Origin: an uncultured Lachnospiraceae bacterium
Lineage (GTDB): Bacteria; Bacillota; Clostridia; Lachnospirales; Lachnospiraceae
Length of the DNA: 64,000 bases
Reading direction: 5' to 3'
Assembly (NCBI GenBank): GCA_949878435.1
Contig: CATLAK010000004.1
Span: 62,001-126,000 of the forward strand
Made by a program: the position numbers and the translations under genes. The notes under the pieces were generated by a model. That model ran no database searches and was not told where the DNA came from. It saw only the letters and a list, made by a program, of their open reading frames with translations. Every line of letters begins with the position of its first letter. Positions within the stretch are counted from its first letter, which is position 1. Below are positions 16,918 to 25,894 of this stretch, piece by piece.

Positions 16918-17892
16918 CTATAACAGCTCCTGAAACTGCGCCGGATAAGGAATCTCAATTACCTTTCTGCTAAGCTTTTCAAAGGGTGCACTCATTTCGG
17001 GAAATTCCAGGCGGCAGGCATACAAAAGCTGGGTGCAGATGCCGTACCGGCGTTTGTATCCGTCGTTCCATTTCCGGTCGCCGTATTTGTAATCTCCAAG
17101 AAGGGGATGGTCTGTGCCTGCCATATGAATGCGGATCTGATGGGACCTTCCGGTAATCAGCTCCGCTTCCACTAATGTCCTGTCAGGATAATAAGCGACC
17201 GGATAGTATCTGGTTTTAATAAAACTGCCTTTTTGCGCATCTGCGTCTTTTACAAGATGTACGGTATTATTCTTCTCCTCTTTCACAAGAAACCCTTCCA
17301 GCGTCTCTTCCTTTTCCACCCGCCCTTTTACGAACATACGGTAAAATTTGCGGATCTGCCGCTGGCTGATCAGGCGGTTCATTTCCTGACTTCCGGCAAG
17401 GGATTTTGCGCCGATCACAAGACCTTCCGTATTGCGGTCAAGCCGGTTGCAGACCGATGGTTTATAGGTGGATAACTGCTCTGCGCTTAAACTGCCGCAG
17501 AAAAGCAGATAACCGATCATCCATTCGTTCAAGGACAGATCGCTTTGGTCCGCTTTCTGGGAAAGAATCCCTTCAGGTTTATTTAAAACCACAATATGTT
17601 CATCTTCATAAACAACTTCAATGCCTTTTAACTGCGTATATGCCTCTCCATATTCTTTCGCACTGTCTTGCTGCTTTTGAAAGCTGCTGATCGTCTCGTC
17701 TGCGAGATAAAAGGAAATCTTATCGCCCGATGCAAGTTTTTCCTTCCCTTCAGCTTTTTTCCCATTCAGTGTAATATTCTTTTTCCGAAGCATTTTGTAA
17801 AAGAAGGAAGCGGGGGCAAGGGGCATGAACTTCATAAGAAATTTGTCCATCCGTTGTCCCGCCTCATTTTCGCCTATTAAAATCTGCTGCAT
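16918..17892 (-). CDS. RluA-family pseudouridine synthase
   Basis: This 324-residue enzyme isomerises uridines in rRNA or tRNA. An S4 RNA-binding domain occupies about residues 1-80, followed by the RluA catalytic domain with CNRLDRNTEGLVI, in which Asp152 is the expected catalytic residue, and the later TGRSHQIRIHMAG and GDYKYG segments. The exact target uridine cannot be assigned. It is a single gene with small gaps on both sides. Confidence 0.92.
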   Translation of the reverse strand: MQQILIGENEAGQRMDKFLMKFMPLAPASFFYKMLRKKNITLNGKKAEGKEKLASGDKISFYLADETISSFQKQQDSAKEYGEAYTQLKGIEVVYEDEHIVVLNKPEGILSQKADQSDLSLNEWMIGYLLFCGSLSAEQLSTYKPSVCNRLDRNTEGLVIGAKSLAGSQEMNRLISQRQIRKFYRMFVKGRVEKEETLEGFLVKEEKNNTVHLVKDADAQKGSFIKTRYYPVAYYPDRTLVEAELITGRSHQIRIHMAGTDHPLLGDYKYGDRKWNDGYKRRYGICTQLLYACRLEFPEMSAPFEKLSRKVIEIPYPAQFQELL

Positions 17893-17960
17893 GATTTCAT
17901 CTCCCAGATGTTGTTACAAACCTGACTTTATACGCCTGCATCCTGAAACAAATCTCCTCG

Positions 17961-18530
17961 TTACAGTGAAATATCATAAAGAAGTACCCTGACTTCATCA
18001 TCCTTTACAGGATCATGCTCTCTTTTCGTCTCATTTAAATTCTTAAGCTGGGTTTCATAAGTCTTAAGATCATTTGAAATCTTAACTGTCCTGTTTTTAA
18101 ATCCGCCCTGCCTAAGCATCATCTGTAAGTGCTCTTCGCACGCCTTAGGATCGCATGACGGACTTTCGGTATATCCTAAAATAACGTCTCCTTCCACAAC
18201 CATATGGCTCACGGCAAAATTTTTCTGATAAGAAGTAAAATACATATCATACATTCCAATCAGCCTGCCTTCTAAGGGAGAAAGGGCTTCCTTCGCCTTC
18301 TGGCTGCACCCGGCGGCACGGATGAGCATGATCATATTGACAAGGCTCTTGCAGGCGGGCAGGCACCCTAAGACGGCAACTACCGTGAGCAGATTCTTTC
18401 TCGTACCGGTGGTGATATAACCGGCAGCAAAAACTGCCAACGAAATGCCAAAGAAAATCAAAGTCCGAATGATGACCCAGCGTTTTTTCGCCGCAAGATA
18501 TCCAAAGTTACCTTTTATTGCTTTTTTCAA
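17961..18530 (-). CDS. Conserved membrane protein of unknown function
   Basis: This 189-residue protein has two hydrophobic segments at about 22-42 and 46-74 and a soluble C-terminal domain of about 115 residues. I do not recognise a catalytic motif. It starts with TTG, supported by GGAG 7 bases upstream, and begins 15 bp after the ygiQ stop, so it is probably the last gene of the rsuA-HAD-ygiQ transcript. Confidence 0.75.
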   Translation of the reverse strand: MKKAIKGNFGYLAAKKRWVIIRTLIFFGISLAVFAAGYITTGTRKNLLTVVAVLGCLPACKSLVNMIMLIRAAGCSQKAKEALSPLEGRLIGMYDMYFTSYQKNFAVSHMVVEGDVILGYTESPSCDPKACEEHLQMMLRQGGFKNRTVKISNDLKTYETQLKNLNETKREHDPVKDDEVRVLLYDISL

Positions 18531-18545
18531 TTGCTCTCTCCTTAC

Positions 18546-20474
18546 TTATCGCTTTTTCTTGTGGATGTTCCGTATAGTCTTCTTTTTTCTCTGACCGACC
18601 AAGTCAAGCTTATTCTTTCCGTTTTTACGTTCTGTTTCCGAAAAAACTGGTTTTTTCCCTTTGGGTCTGATCAGGCACTTTTTATCAAATCCAATCAGAT
18701 CCTCCCGCCCTGCCTTTGTGAGCGCCTCATAGACCAATTCATAATTTTTCGGGTTTCGGTATTGGATCAATGCCCTCTGCATGGCTTTTTCGTGAGGATT
18801 TTGGCATACATACACACTTTTGCCATCTCTGGGGTCGATTCCGGTGTAATACATGACGGTGGATAAGGTAGAGGGCGTGGGATAAAAATCCTGCACCTGT
18901 TCCGGCATGTAGCCTAAATCCCGCAGGTATTCGGCTAGTTCCACCGCTTCTTTCAGCGTAGAGCCCGGATGGGAAGACATAAGGTAAGGAACCAGAAACT
19001 GCTTTTTCCCCAGCTGCTCGTTTAATTTATAATATTTCTTGACAAAAGCCTCATATACGCTTCTCTTAGGTTTTCCCATCTTGCTAAGAACAGCATCGGA
19101 GATATGTTCCGGCGCCACTTTCAGCTGTCCGCTTACATGATGCTCCACCAATTCCTTAAAAAAGGCGTCGTCTTTATCGGCAAGCAGATAGTCGAATCGG
19201 ATTCCTGAACGGATAAAGACCTTCTTTACCCCCGGCAGTGCCCGGAGCTTTCTTAAAAGCGCCAGGTAATCCCTATGATCTGCATTCAAATTTTTGCAGG
19301 GGGAGGGATACAGACACTGTCTGTTTGTGCATACGCCGGATTTAAGCTGCTTTTCGCATGCTGGATGCCGGAAATTGGCGGTGGGACCGCCTACATCATG
19401 GATGTAACCTTTAAATTCCGGATCTTTTATGATTTCTTCTGCTTCCGCAAGAATAGACTCATGGCTTCTTACCTGCACAATCCTGCCCTGATGAAAGGTC
19501 AGCGCACAAAAACTGCAGCCCCCAAAGCATCCTCTGTTGCTAATCAGGGAAAACTTGATCTCCGCAATGGCAGGGACACCTCCTTGCGCCTCATAAGAAG
19601 GATGATAGGTCCGCATATAGGGAAGGGCATAGACATCGTCCATCTCTTCCATGGATAAAGGCTTTTGAGGGGGATTCTGGATCACATAGACACCATTTGG
19701 ATAAGGTTCAGCCAGTATTCTGGCGGTAAACGGATCTGTGTTCTTATATTGGACGCCAAAACTTTCCGCATATTTAGAGGGCGCCTCTTTCATTTCCTCA
19801 AAGGACGGAAGAAGGACCGCATTTAAGGTCTCTTCTTTTGCTCCTGTGATGCCCGATATATCTTTTGTCTTATAAACCGTTCCAGGGATAAAGCATAAAT
19901 CTTTGACGGCAATACCGCTGCTTAGGGCGTCTGCAATCTCCACAATGGATTTTTCACCCATACCATAGGAAATCAGATCTGCCTGACTGTCTAACAAGAT
20001 AGAACGCTTCAGGGAATCGCTCCAGTAATCGTAATGGGCAAGGCGCCTTAAGCTTGCCTCTATTCCGCCGATGATTATTGGAACATCTTTATATTTGCGC
20101 CTGATCAGATTTCCGTACACCACCGTTGCATAATCCGGACGTTTTCCCATAACGCCTCCCGGCGTGTAGGCATCTGTGGGACGCTTTTTCTTTGACACGA
20201 AATAATGATTCACCATGGAATCCATATTGCCCCCGGAAATAAGGAAAGCAAGTTTCGGTCTTCCAAACACTGCAATGCTGTTTTCATCCTTCCAGTCCGG
20301 CTGGGAAATAATCCCCACGCTGTATCCATGGGCTTCTAAAATGCGGCTGATAATGGCATGTCCAAAGGATGGATGATCCACATAAGCGTCTCCGATGACG
20401 TAGACAAAATCAAATTGCTCAATTCCTCTTTCTATCATATCCTGTCTGGAAACAGGCAAAAATCCATTATGCAA
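18546..20474 (-). CDS. ygiQ: YgiQ family radical SAM protein
   Basis: The protein of about 642 residues is a radical SAM enzyme of unknown substrate. The cluster motif [10 protein letters not shown] gives Cys316, Cys320 and Cys323 counting from the chosen start. Other family marks are the opening [29 protein letters not shown] and [22 protein letters not shown] longer in-frame reading exists to 20513, but TTG at 20474 has a GGGAGG site at 5 bases and restores the normal N-terminus. The start overlaps the HAD phosphatase stop by 8 bp, which implies coupling. Confidence 0.93.
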   Translation of the reverse strand: MHNGFLPVSRQDMIERGIEQFDFVYVIGDAYVDHPSFGHAIISRILEAHGYSVGIISQPDWKDENSIAVFGRPKLAFLISGGNMDSMVNHYFVSKKKRPTDAYTPGGVMGKRPDYATVVYGNLIRRKYKDVPIIIGGIEASLRRLAHYDYWSDSLKRSILLDSQADLISYGMGEKSIVEIADALSSGIAVKDLCFIPGTVYKTKDISGITGAKEETLNAVLLPSFEEMKEAPSKYAESFGVQYKNTDPFTARILAEPYPNGVYVIQNPPQKPLSMEEMDDVYALPYMRTYHPSYEAQGGVPAIAEIKFSLISNRGCFGGCSFCALTFHQGRIVQVRSHESILAEAEEIIKDPEFKGYIHDVGGPTANFRHPACEKQLKSGVCTNRQCLYPSPCKNLNADHRDYLALLRKLRALPGVKKVFIRSGIRFDYLLADKDDAFFKELVEHHVSGQLKVAPEHISDAVLSKMGKPKRSVYEAFVKKYYKLNEQLGKKQFLVPYLMSSHPGSTLKEAVELAEYLRDLGYMPEQVQDFYPTPSTLSTVMYYTGIDPRDGKSVYVCQNPHEKAMQRALIQYRNPKNYELVYEALTKAGREDLIGFDKKCLIRPKGKKPVFSETERKNGKNKLDLVGQRKKKTIRNIHKKKR

Positions 20475-21144
20475 GCAAACCTCCCGGCAATGACAGCCCT
20501 TCCATAATATCAAAATAATTCTTTATGTAATAGTCAGAAAGCCTTTTCTTTTCCTCGTCCTGCTCCTTAGAATAGGCATCCCAGACGGCACAGACTTTCA
20601 TGCCTGCCGCTTTTCCGGCTAAAATTCCGGGAATGATATCTTCAAATACGAGACACATTTCGGGATTTACGCCGCACTGCCTGGCGGCTTCTAAATAAAC
20701 GTCCGGGGCGGGCTTTCCCTTTTCCACATCACATGCCGTCACGATACAGTCAAAACAACCTAGGAGCCCATGCACCTTTATCACATTTTCTACCAGCTGC
20801 CTTGAATTGCTGGTGGCGATTCCAAGCCGGATGCCGCTGTTATGGCAATACGCCACAAATTCCCTTGCCCCGTCTTTTAAGGGAACCTGATGGGTGTACT
20901 GCTCCCATGCCATTTCATTCCAAGTCTCCTTGATTTGGTCTAAGGAATCGGGAATGTCAAATCTCGTCTTGAAGTATTGCGCCGTTTCCGAAAAGCTCAT
21001 GCCTTCGATGGCGCTCTGTAATCCTTCTGGCAGTGAAATCCCGAATCTGCCAAGATAGATTCTGTCGATCTCCTCCCAGATCCACATGGAATCTACCAAA
21101 GATCCGTCTAAATCGAATAATACTGCTTCTATATCCCGGAGCAT
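20467..21144 (-). CDS. HAD-family hydrolase, beta-phosphoglucomutase-like
   Basis: This 225-residue protein is a HAD superfamily phosphatase or phosphomutase. Motif I is [10 protein letters not shown] with nucleophile Asp11 and acid Asp13, motif II is IATSNS near residue 110, the lysine of motif III is in KGKPAPDVY and the acidic motif IV is [10 protein letters not shown] helical cap domain lies between residues 17 and 85. The substrate is unknown. An AGGAGG site lies 10 bases before the ATG. The gene overlaps rsuA by 16 bp and ygiQ by 8 bp. Confidence 0.9.
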   Translation of the reverse strand: MLRDIEAVLFDLDGSLVDSMWIWEEIDRIYLGRFGISLPEGLQSAIEGMSFSETAQYFKTRFDIPDSLDQIKETWNEMAWEQYTHQVPLKDGAREFVAYCHNSGIRLGIATSNSRQLVENVIKVHGLLGCFDCIVTACDVEKGKPAPDVYLEAARQCGVNPEMCLVFEDIIPGILAGKAAGMKVCAVWDAYSKEQDEEKKRLSDYYIKNYFDIMEGLSLPGGLLA

Positions 21145-21866
21145 AAATCCGTAACCTCCTTTGGTGTCAATTCTCTGATTTGTCCTTCCGCCAGTGCTTC
21201 ATCTAAGGCAAGGCTTCCCATGGACATGCGTTTTAAATAAACCACCGTGTTACCCACTGCGCGGAACATCCGCTTGATCTGATGGAACTTTCCTTCTGTG
21301 ATGGTGATATAACACTCTTTTTTATCTTTTAATGTCACCTGTGCCGGGCGTGTCCGTTCATCTTCCCCAATCAAGACCCCTTCTTCAAGGCGTCTGACCT
21401 GTTCTTTTGTGACAGGCAGGTCCGTGCGTACCAAATATTGTTTGGCGATGTGTTTGGCGGGGGAAAGCAGGTTGTGGGCAAGCGCTCCGTCATTGGTGAG
21501 AAGGAGCAGCCCTACCGTATCCTTATCCAGCCGTCCTACCGGAAAAATATCTTTAAGGGGCACCCCTGCAGCCTCCTCGTCAGAATACATTTTCAGCTGT
21601 TCTTTCAACAAGTCCAAGACCGTCCGCTCCCGTGCATCGACGGTGGCGGTAATCACGCCGGCAGGTTTATTCATCATGTAGTATACATAAGGTCTGTAAA
21701 CATATTCTTTTCCCATGCAGGTTACTCTTGCGCAGGCTTCGTCCACATGCTGCTCCGGCTTGCAGATCACCTCGCCATTGACACGGACCTGTCCCTTTTT
21801 GATCAGTTCCTTTACCTTACTTCTGGTGCCTATATTCATTTCGCATAATAATCTGTCCATTCTCAT
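21129..21866 (-). CDS. RsuA/RluB-family rRNA pseudouridine synthase
   Basis: The enzyme modifies a uridine in ribosomal RNA. The N-terminal S4 domain (MRMDRLLCEMNIGTRSKVKELI) is followed by the catalytic domain with VGRLDKDTVGLLLLTNDG, where Asp114 is the expected catalytic residue, and GKFHQIKRMF near residue 200. Length of about 245 residues fits the RsuA branch. Several ATG codons lie within 18 bp of the start and none has a strong ribosome binding site; 21866 is chosen from the family N-terminus. The gene is divergent from the YlbJ-like gene with under 40 bp between starts. Confidence 0.92.
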   Translation of the reverse strand: MRMDRLLCEMNIGTRSKVKELIKKGQVRVNGEVICKPEQHVDEACARVTCMGKEYVYRPYVYYMMNKPAGVITATVDARERTVLDLLKEQLKMYSDEEAAGVPLKDIFPVGRLDKDTVGLLLLTNDGALAHNLLSPAKHIAKQYLVRTDLPVTKEQVRRLEEGVLIGEDERTRPAQVTLKDKKECYITITEGKFHQIKRMFRAVGNTVVYLKRMSMGSLALDEALAEGQIRELTPKEVTDLCSGI

Positions 21867-21904
21867 AAATATTATCATAACACAAAACGGGAAAAGAACC
21901 TATT

Positions 21905-22846
21905 ATGAAACTGAAATTTTATCTTTATACCCTTCTTGCACTCACACTTACAATCGTGATTCTTTCTTTTCCTGCGGATTGTCTGTCCCTTGCACTTAAT
22001 GGTCTGAATCTCTGGTTTGAAAGAATGATTCCCACGCTTTTCCCTTTTATGGTACTCTCCGGAATCATGATCCGCATGAACCTGACCGGTTCCTTTGTAA
22101 AAATTTTGAATCCCGTCTTGGGAAAGTTGTTTAATCTTGGACCATCCTGCGTTTATGGCATCGTCATCGGCTTTCTGTGCGGATTTCCCATGGGCGCCCA
22201 TGTGACGGCACAACTTTACGAACAGAAACAGATTTCTAAAAAGGAGGCATCTTTGCTTCTTGCCTTTTGCAACAATATAGGTCCCGTATACTTTTTAAGT
22301 TTTGTCCTGCCGGTGCTGTCCTTAAAAAAGGCACTGCCCTTTTTGATTGGAATGTACGGACTTCCTTTTCTCTATGGGCTTTTCCTTCGCTACGTCCTGT
22401 ATGCAGACCAGCTTCCAAAGAAAAATGCCATAAGGACCCCAAATGCCCCGGTTCCTCTTATGCAGGCGCTGGATGAATCTATTTTCAGTTCCCTCTACAG
22501 CATTGCAAAGCTGGGAGGCTATATGATCTTTTTTAATCTTTTGTTTATTCTGCCCTTCCTTTTGGCAAAAGCCCTTCATCTGGGGCAGAATCTTTCAAAC
22601 CTGTTTATCGGCGGCACAGGCTGCCTTCTGGAGATTACCGGCGGCATCGGACTTTTAGGGAACCGTGCGCCCTGGTTCGTTTTGTGCATCCTTCCCTTCG
22701 GCGGGCTTTCCTGCATCGCCCAGACTTACAGCATGATCAAAGATACCGACCTTTCCCTCACAGAATATGTGATGCACAAAATGATTCTCACCGCCATTAC
22801 CGTTTTTTATTACCTCTTGCCAGCAAAAATATTGCTCTTGCCATAA
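21905..22846 (+). CDS. YlbJ-like sporulation integral membrane protein
   Basis: This 313-residue polytopic membrane protein has about eight hydrophobic segments and the GATE/nucleoside-recognition pattern of the YlbJ family, with ERMIPTLFPFMVLSGI, GFLCGFPMGAHV, LLAFCNNIGPVYFLSFV and the later GGLSCIAQTYSM. YlbJ of Bacillus is made in the mother cell and is needed for spore formation. It is one of few plus-strand genes here. Its end overlaps the convergent amidase gene by 50 bp. The start has no strong ribosome binding site. Confidence 0.85.
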   Translation: MKLKFYLYTLLALTLTIVILSFPADCLSLALNGLNLWFERMIPTLFPFMVLSGIMIRMNLTGSFVKILNPVLGKLFNLGPSCVYGIVIGFLCGFPMGAHVTAQLYEQKQISKKEASLLLAFCNNIGPVYFLSFVLPVLSLKKALPFLIGMYGLPFLYGLFLRYVLYADQLPKKNAIRTPNAPVPLMQALDESIFSSLYSIAKLGGYMIFFNLLFILPFLLAKALHLGQNLSNLFIGGTGCLLEITGGIGLLGNRAPWFVLCILPFGGLSCIAQTYSMIKDTDLSLTEYVMHKMILTAITVFYYLLPAKILLLP

Positions 22847-24116
22847 AGAAAGAAATAAAGATCATGCACAAGATCAGTACCCCGATAATCACCGCCACAT
22901 GCACCAGATTACGGTCCGCATGCTCGTCGCCTTCGCCCAGCGCTTCTTCATCGAAATGAATCTGGTTATAGTTCTGCATCTGTTCAAGCAGCCTTTGTGC
23001 TTCTTCTTCCGCTTCCTGCTGCGTTCTTTGGAGCGCTTCCTCCCTTAGCCGCTGGGGATCGGGAATGGCGTCTATCTCGATGATATTACTGTCCGTCCAT
23101 TTATCAAACCCATTGCTTGCCGACGCGAGAAGATGGATTTTTTCATCGAAGGGTACCTTGATTGTAAAGCTGCAGGAAGGAGCTGACTGATTCCACGCAT
23201 CAGGTCTGGGCCATTCTTCAAGCGGCAGATAGGTAGCTCCTCCATCGAGACTGCAGCGATAATATAAAATATAGCTGTCTGTATCTTCTGCCTCCATTTG
23301 AACAGTCACTTCACCTGTGTCTTCATCAACTTGTGTCACTTCAATTTGGCACAATTCCGGTTCTGTCTTATCGGGACGCACGATCCACTCCGGAATCTTT
23401 GTCTGAGGCACAGGAAAATCACTGTAATCCACCCCCAGGACATCAGATTGCAGCCCAAAGTATTTAGCCACAGCCGTTGCATCCATACGTCCGAATGCAA
23501 TCAACTGCTCTTCTCCCTGCTGATAAAATTTTTTATCCTTATCCTGATCCAAATGGCAATGCTCGATCAGCGCTGCCGGAACGCCTTCGCTTGTGCAATA
23601 TCTCAAAATGCCGTAGTAATTTTCATCCTTGTCATTTAGTCTGGTCTTGATTCCTCTGGAATACAGCCCCAAATCGGTAAATTCACGCATCTGTATCTGT
23701 GCAAAGGAATAGCCCTTTGCGTAGTATTCACCGCTGGCAGGAACCCATACTTCTGCCCCGAATAAATTATGTTCCACGGAGGAATTGAAATGAAGGCAGA
23801 ACAAAAAGTCAGCATTTCTCTCTCCCGCAAATGCCGCCCTGTCCTTAATGCTCATATCCTGGTCTGTTTCATGTGTCAGATAGACGATTACATCATTATA
23901 CTTTTCCAATTCCTCTTTCATCGCTTTTGCAACTACAAGGGTCATGTCCTTTTCGGTATAACCTTCATACTCGGCGCCTAAATTTTCTCCGCCGTGACCG
24001 GGGTCAATTACAATGACAATCGGCTGGTCGGCAGATACCCGTAACGGCATACATAACCATCCTGTTCCGCATAAAAGAATAAATAAAAATATCCAGATAT
24101 AACTGCTCTTCTTCAA
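22797..24116 (-). CDS. N-acetylmuramoyl-L-alanine amidase, membrane-anchored, with C-terminal TM segment
   Basis: This cell-wall hydrolase cuts the bond between muramic acid and L-alanine. The amidase_3 domain begins at VIDPGHGG, with zinc ligand His41, followed by Glu55, a second His in CLHFNSS and the catalytic Glu of ALIEHCHLD. An N-terminal hydrophobic segment anchors or exports it. A fibronectin-like middle follows, then a helical stretch and a second membrane segment near the C-terminus (VHVAVIIGVLILCMIF). An in-frame GTG exists at 24188, but it would translate through a perfect terminator hairpin. TTG at 24116, with AGAGG 9 bases upstream, is a better start. The 3' end overlaps the YlbJ-like gene. 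Confidence 0.85.
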   Translation of the reverse strand: MKKSSYIWIFLFILLCGTGWLCMPLRVSADQPIVIVIDPGHGGENLGAEYEGYTEKDMTLVVAKAMKEELEKYNDVIVYLTHETDQDMSIKDRAAFAGERNADFLFCLHFNSSVEHNLFGAEVWVPASGEYYAKGYSFAQIQMREFTDLGLYSRGIKTRLNDKDENYYGILRYCTSEGVPAALIEHCHLDQDKDKKFYQQGEEQLIAFGRMDATAVAKYFGLQSDVLGVDYSDFPVPQTKIPEWIVRPDKTEPELCQIEVTQVDEDTGEVTVQMEAEDTDSYILYYRCSLDGGATYLPLEEWPRPDAWNQSAPSCSFTIKVPFDEKIHLLASASNGFDKWTDSNIIEIDAIPDPQRLREEALQRTQQEAEEEAQRLLEQMQNYNQIHFDEEALGEGDEHADRNLVHVAVIIGVLILCMIFISFFMARAIFLLARGNKKR

Positions 24117-24132
24117 ATATCTCTTCCTCTTC

Positions 24133-24169
24133 AAAAAAAACCGGCTTACATTAATGCCGTAAGCCGGTT
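24133..24169 (-). terminator. Terminator between the coiled-coil gene and the amidase
   Basis: An 11 bp perfect stem AACCGGCTTAC/GTAAGCCGGTT with a 9-base loop is followed on the minus strand by eight T. It lies 16 bp after the stop of the upstream coiled-coil gene and just before the likely amidase start. Expression of the amidase must come from readthrough or a promoter overlapping this site. Confidence 0.88.
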
Positions 24170-24184
24170 TAGACTTTACTTTTA

Positions 24185-24811
24185 TCACAGCAGATCCAGA
24201 TTTAAATTCTCGCCGTTCTCCTTGGTCTGCTCTGTTTCACCTTCCAAATCATCGCCAATGTAGGTATCCGGCTCAGGAGGATTTAATTCCACTCTGTTTG
24301 CGTTGACGATATCATTATAATGATTCATTGCACCGATGAAACTTTCATAGTGGTCTGTCGTCGTCCGCATGGTCTGATTCATAAGATTTTCTACGTTTGC
24401 CAGAATGTCGTCGGTATACTGCATGGCGGCCATCCGCATATTGTTTGCTTCCATGGTTGCATTATCCAGAATTTCCTGTGCCTGCTGGGTCGCCATTTTG
24501 ACCACTTCATTTGCCTGTGCATATGCCTGCTGCATAATCTCATGCTCGTTGATGAGCTCATTGGTATGAATCGTTGCTTCGTTGATCAATGCCTCCGCCT
24601 TGGCACGGGCGTCATTTAAGATGGCTTCCTTGTTGCTGATGATCTTCTGGTAGCGTTTGATCTCGTCCGGCGTCTTCATACGAAGTTCCCGGAGAAGCTC
24701 GTCGATTTCTTCTTTATTGACAATTATCTTACTGTTTGAAAGAGTCTGGTATTTACAGCCGTCAATGTACTCTTCAATTTCATCAATTAACTGTTCGATT
24801 CTGCTGCTCAT
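24185..24811 (-). CDS. Coiled-coil protein resembling ATPase subunit b/H or DivIVA-type
   Basis: The 208-residue protein is almost wholly helical, with heptad-like stretches from about residue 45 to 165 rich in Ala, Glu, Gln and Asn, and an acidic tail. It begins MSSRIEQLIDEIEEYIDGC. Such proteins appear next to coaD in related clostridia and have been labelled ATPase-like from the coiled coil alone. I assign no function. It follows coaD by 14 bp and ends at the terminator. Confidence 0.75.
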   Translation of the reverse strand: MSSRIEQLIDEIEEYIDGCKYQTLSNSKIIVNKEEIDELLRELRMKTPDEIKRYQKIISNKEAILNDARAKAEALINEATIHTNELINEHEIMQQAYAQANEVVKMATQQAQEILDNATMEANNMRMAAMQYTDDILANVENLMNQTMRTTTDHYESFIGAMNHYNDIVNANRVELNPPEPDTYIGDDLEGETEQTKENGENLNLDLL

Positions 24812-24825
24812 GCGCTTTCCCCCGT

Positions 24826-25317
24826 CTACTTCTTCCCATATCCATATTTCTGATACACAAGCTCTGCTACAAAATCAGGCACGCACATGGAAATATCACC
24901 GTTAAAACTAGCAATCTCCTTGACGCTGGAGGAACTAAGATAGGCATATTCCAAACTGGTGGTAAGGAAAATGGTATCTAATGCCCCCTTTGACAGCTTT
25001 GCGTTGGTCTGTGCGTTCTGAAGTTCATACTCAAAGTCGGTAATCGCACGCAGTCCCCTGATCACTACATGTACATCCCTTGATCTGGCATAATCCACCA
25101 AAAGACCGCTGAAGGATTCCACCTTCACATTGGGAATGTCCCTGACTGCTTCCTGTAATATCTTAACACGTTCTTCTACAGAAAACAATGGAGTCTTTAG
25201 TTTATTATTTAAAACGCTGACGGTAAGTTCATCGAAGATCTGGGCGGCGCGCCTGATCACATCAAGATGTCCGTATGTAACCGGATCAAAACTGCCGGGA
25301 TAGATTGCTGATTTCAT
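24826..25317 (-). CDS. coaD: Phosphopantetheine adenylyltransferase
   Basis: CoaD transfers AMP from ATP to 4'-phosphopantetheine in coenzyme A synthesis. The 163-residue sequence has the nucleotidyltransferase motif [12 protein letters not shown] with His17, [14 protein letters not shown] in the substrate site and the [11 protein letters not shown] version of the second ATP motif. Length is typical. The ATG overlaps the rsmD stop by 4 bp. Confidence 0.97.
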   Translation of the reverse strand: MKSAIYPGSFDPVTYGHLDVIRRAAQIFDELTVSVLNNKLKTPLFSVEERVKILQEAVRDIPNVKVESFSGLLVDYARSRDVHVVIRGLRAITDFEYELQNAQTNAKLSKGALDTIFLTTSLEYAYLSSSSVKEIASFNGDISMCVPDFVAELVYQKYGYGKK

Positions 25318-25871
25318 TCTTCGTTCGCCTTTCTCACAAATACATGCTTATTTGTCTTGTAATTCTTTTCTTTTATGACCTCATATCCGGCTTCCTTAAG
25401 GAAGTCCATGGATTTTTCTCTCTGCGCTTCTAAGATCAAAAGCGTATTTTCGGTGACATAGGGCTGTGCCAAAAGTGCCTCAAAAACCTTTTCCTCATAC
25501 CCCGCCTGATAGGGAGGATCGATAAAGATGATATCCGCTTCCTTTTCGCTTATCATGGACAGCGCCGAAAAAACTTCCTGTTTCAGAAGTGTAGCATCAT
25601 TGGAAAATTTTGTAAAGGAAAGATTGTCCTGAATACAGGAAATCGCCTCTTTTCCATTTTCCACAAAGTAGGCATGCGCAGCACCCCGGCTCAATGCCTC
25701 GATGCCGATACCGCCGCTTCCCGCAAACAAATCGATGAAGATACATCCCGGTATCTCACCCTGAATCATATTAAATAAGGTTTCCTTGATTCTGTCCGCT
25801 GTAGGTCTGGTATCCATTCCCTCCGGCGTCTTTAATCTAAGGCTTCTTGCCCTGCCAGCAATCACACGCAT
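25314..25871 (-). CDS. rsmD: 16S rRNA (guanine966-N2)-methyltransferase
   Basis: This SAM-dependent enzyme methylates G966 of 16S rRNA. The 185-residue protein opens with [17 protein letters not shown], carries the SAM-binding [16 protein letters not shown] motif and the catalytic DPPY tetrapeptide in IIFIDPPYQ. Pairing with coaD is common in Firmicutes. The gene follows parC by 23 bp. Confidence 0.95.
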   Translation of the reverse strand: MRVIAGRARSLRLKTPEGMDTRPTADRIKETLFNMIQGEIPGCIFIDLFAGSGGIGIEALSRGAAHAYFVENGKEAISCIQDNLSFTKFSNDATLLKQEVFSALSMISEKEADIIFIDPPYQAGYEEKVFEALLAQPYVTENTLLILEAQREKSMDFLKEAGYEVIKEKNYKTNKHVFVRKANEE

Positions 25872-25894
25872 TTTAGGATGCTCCTTTCTTGACT

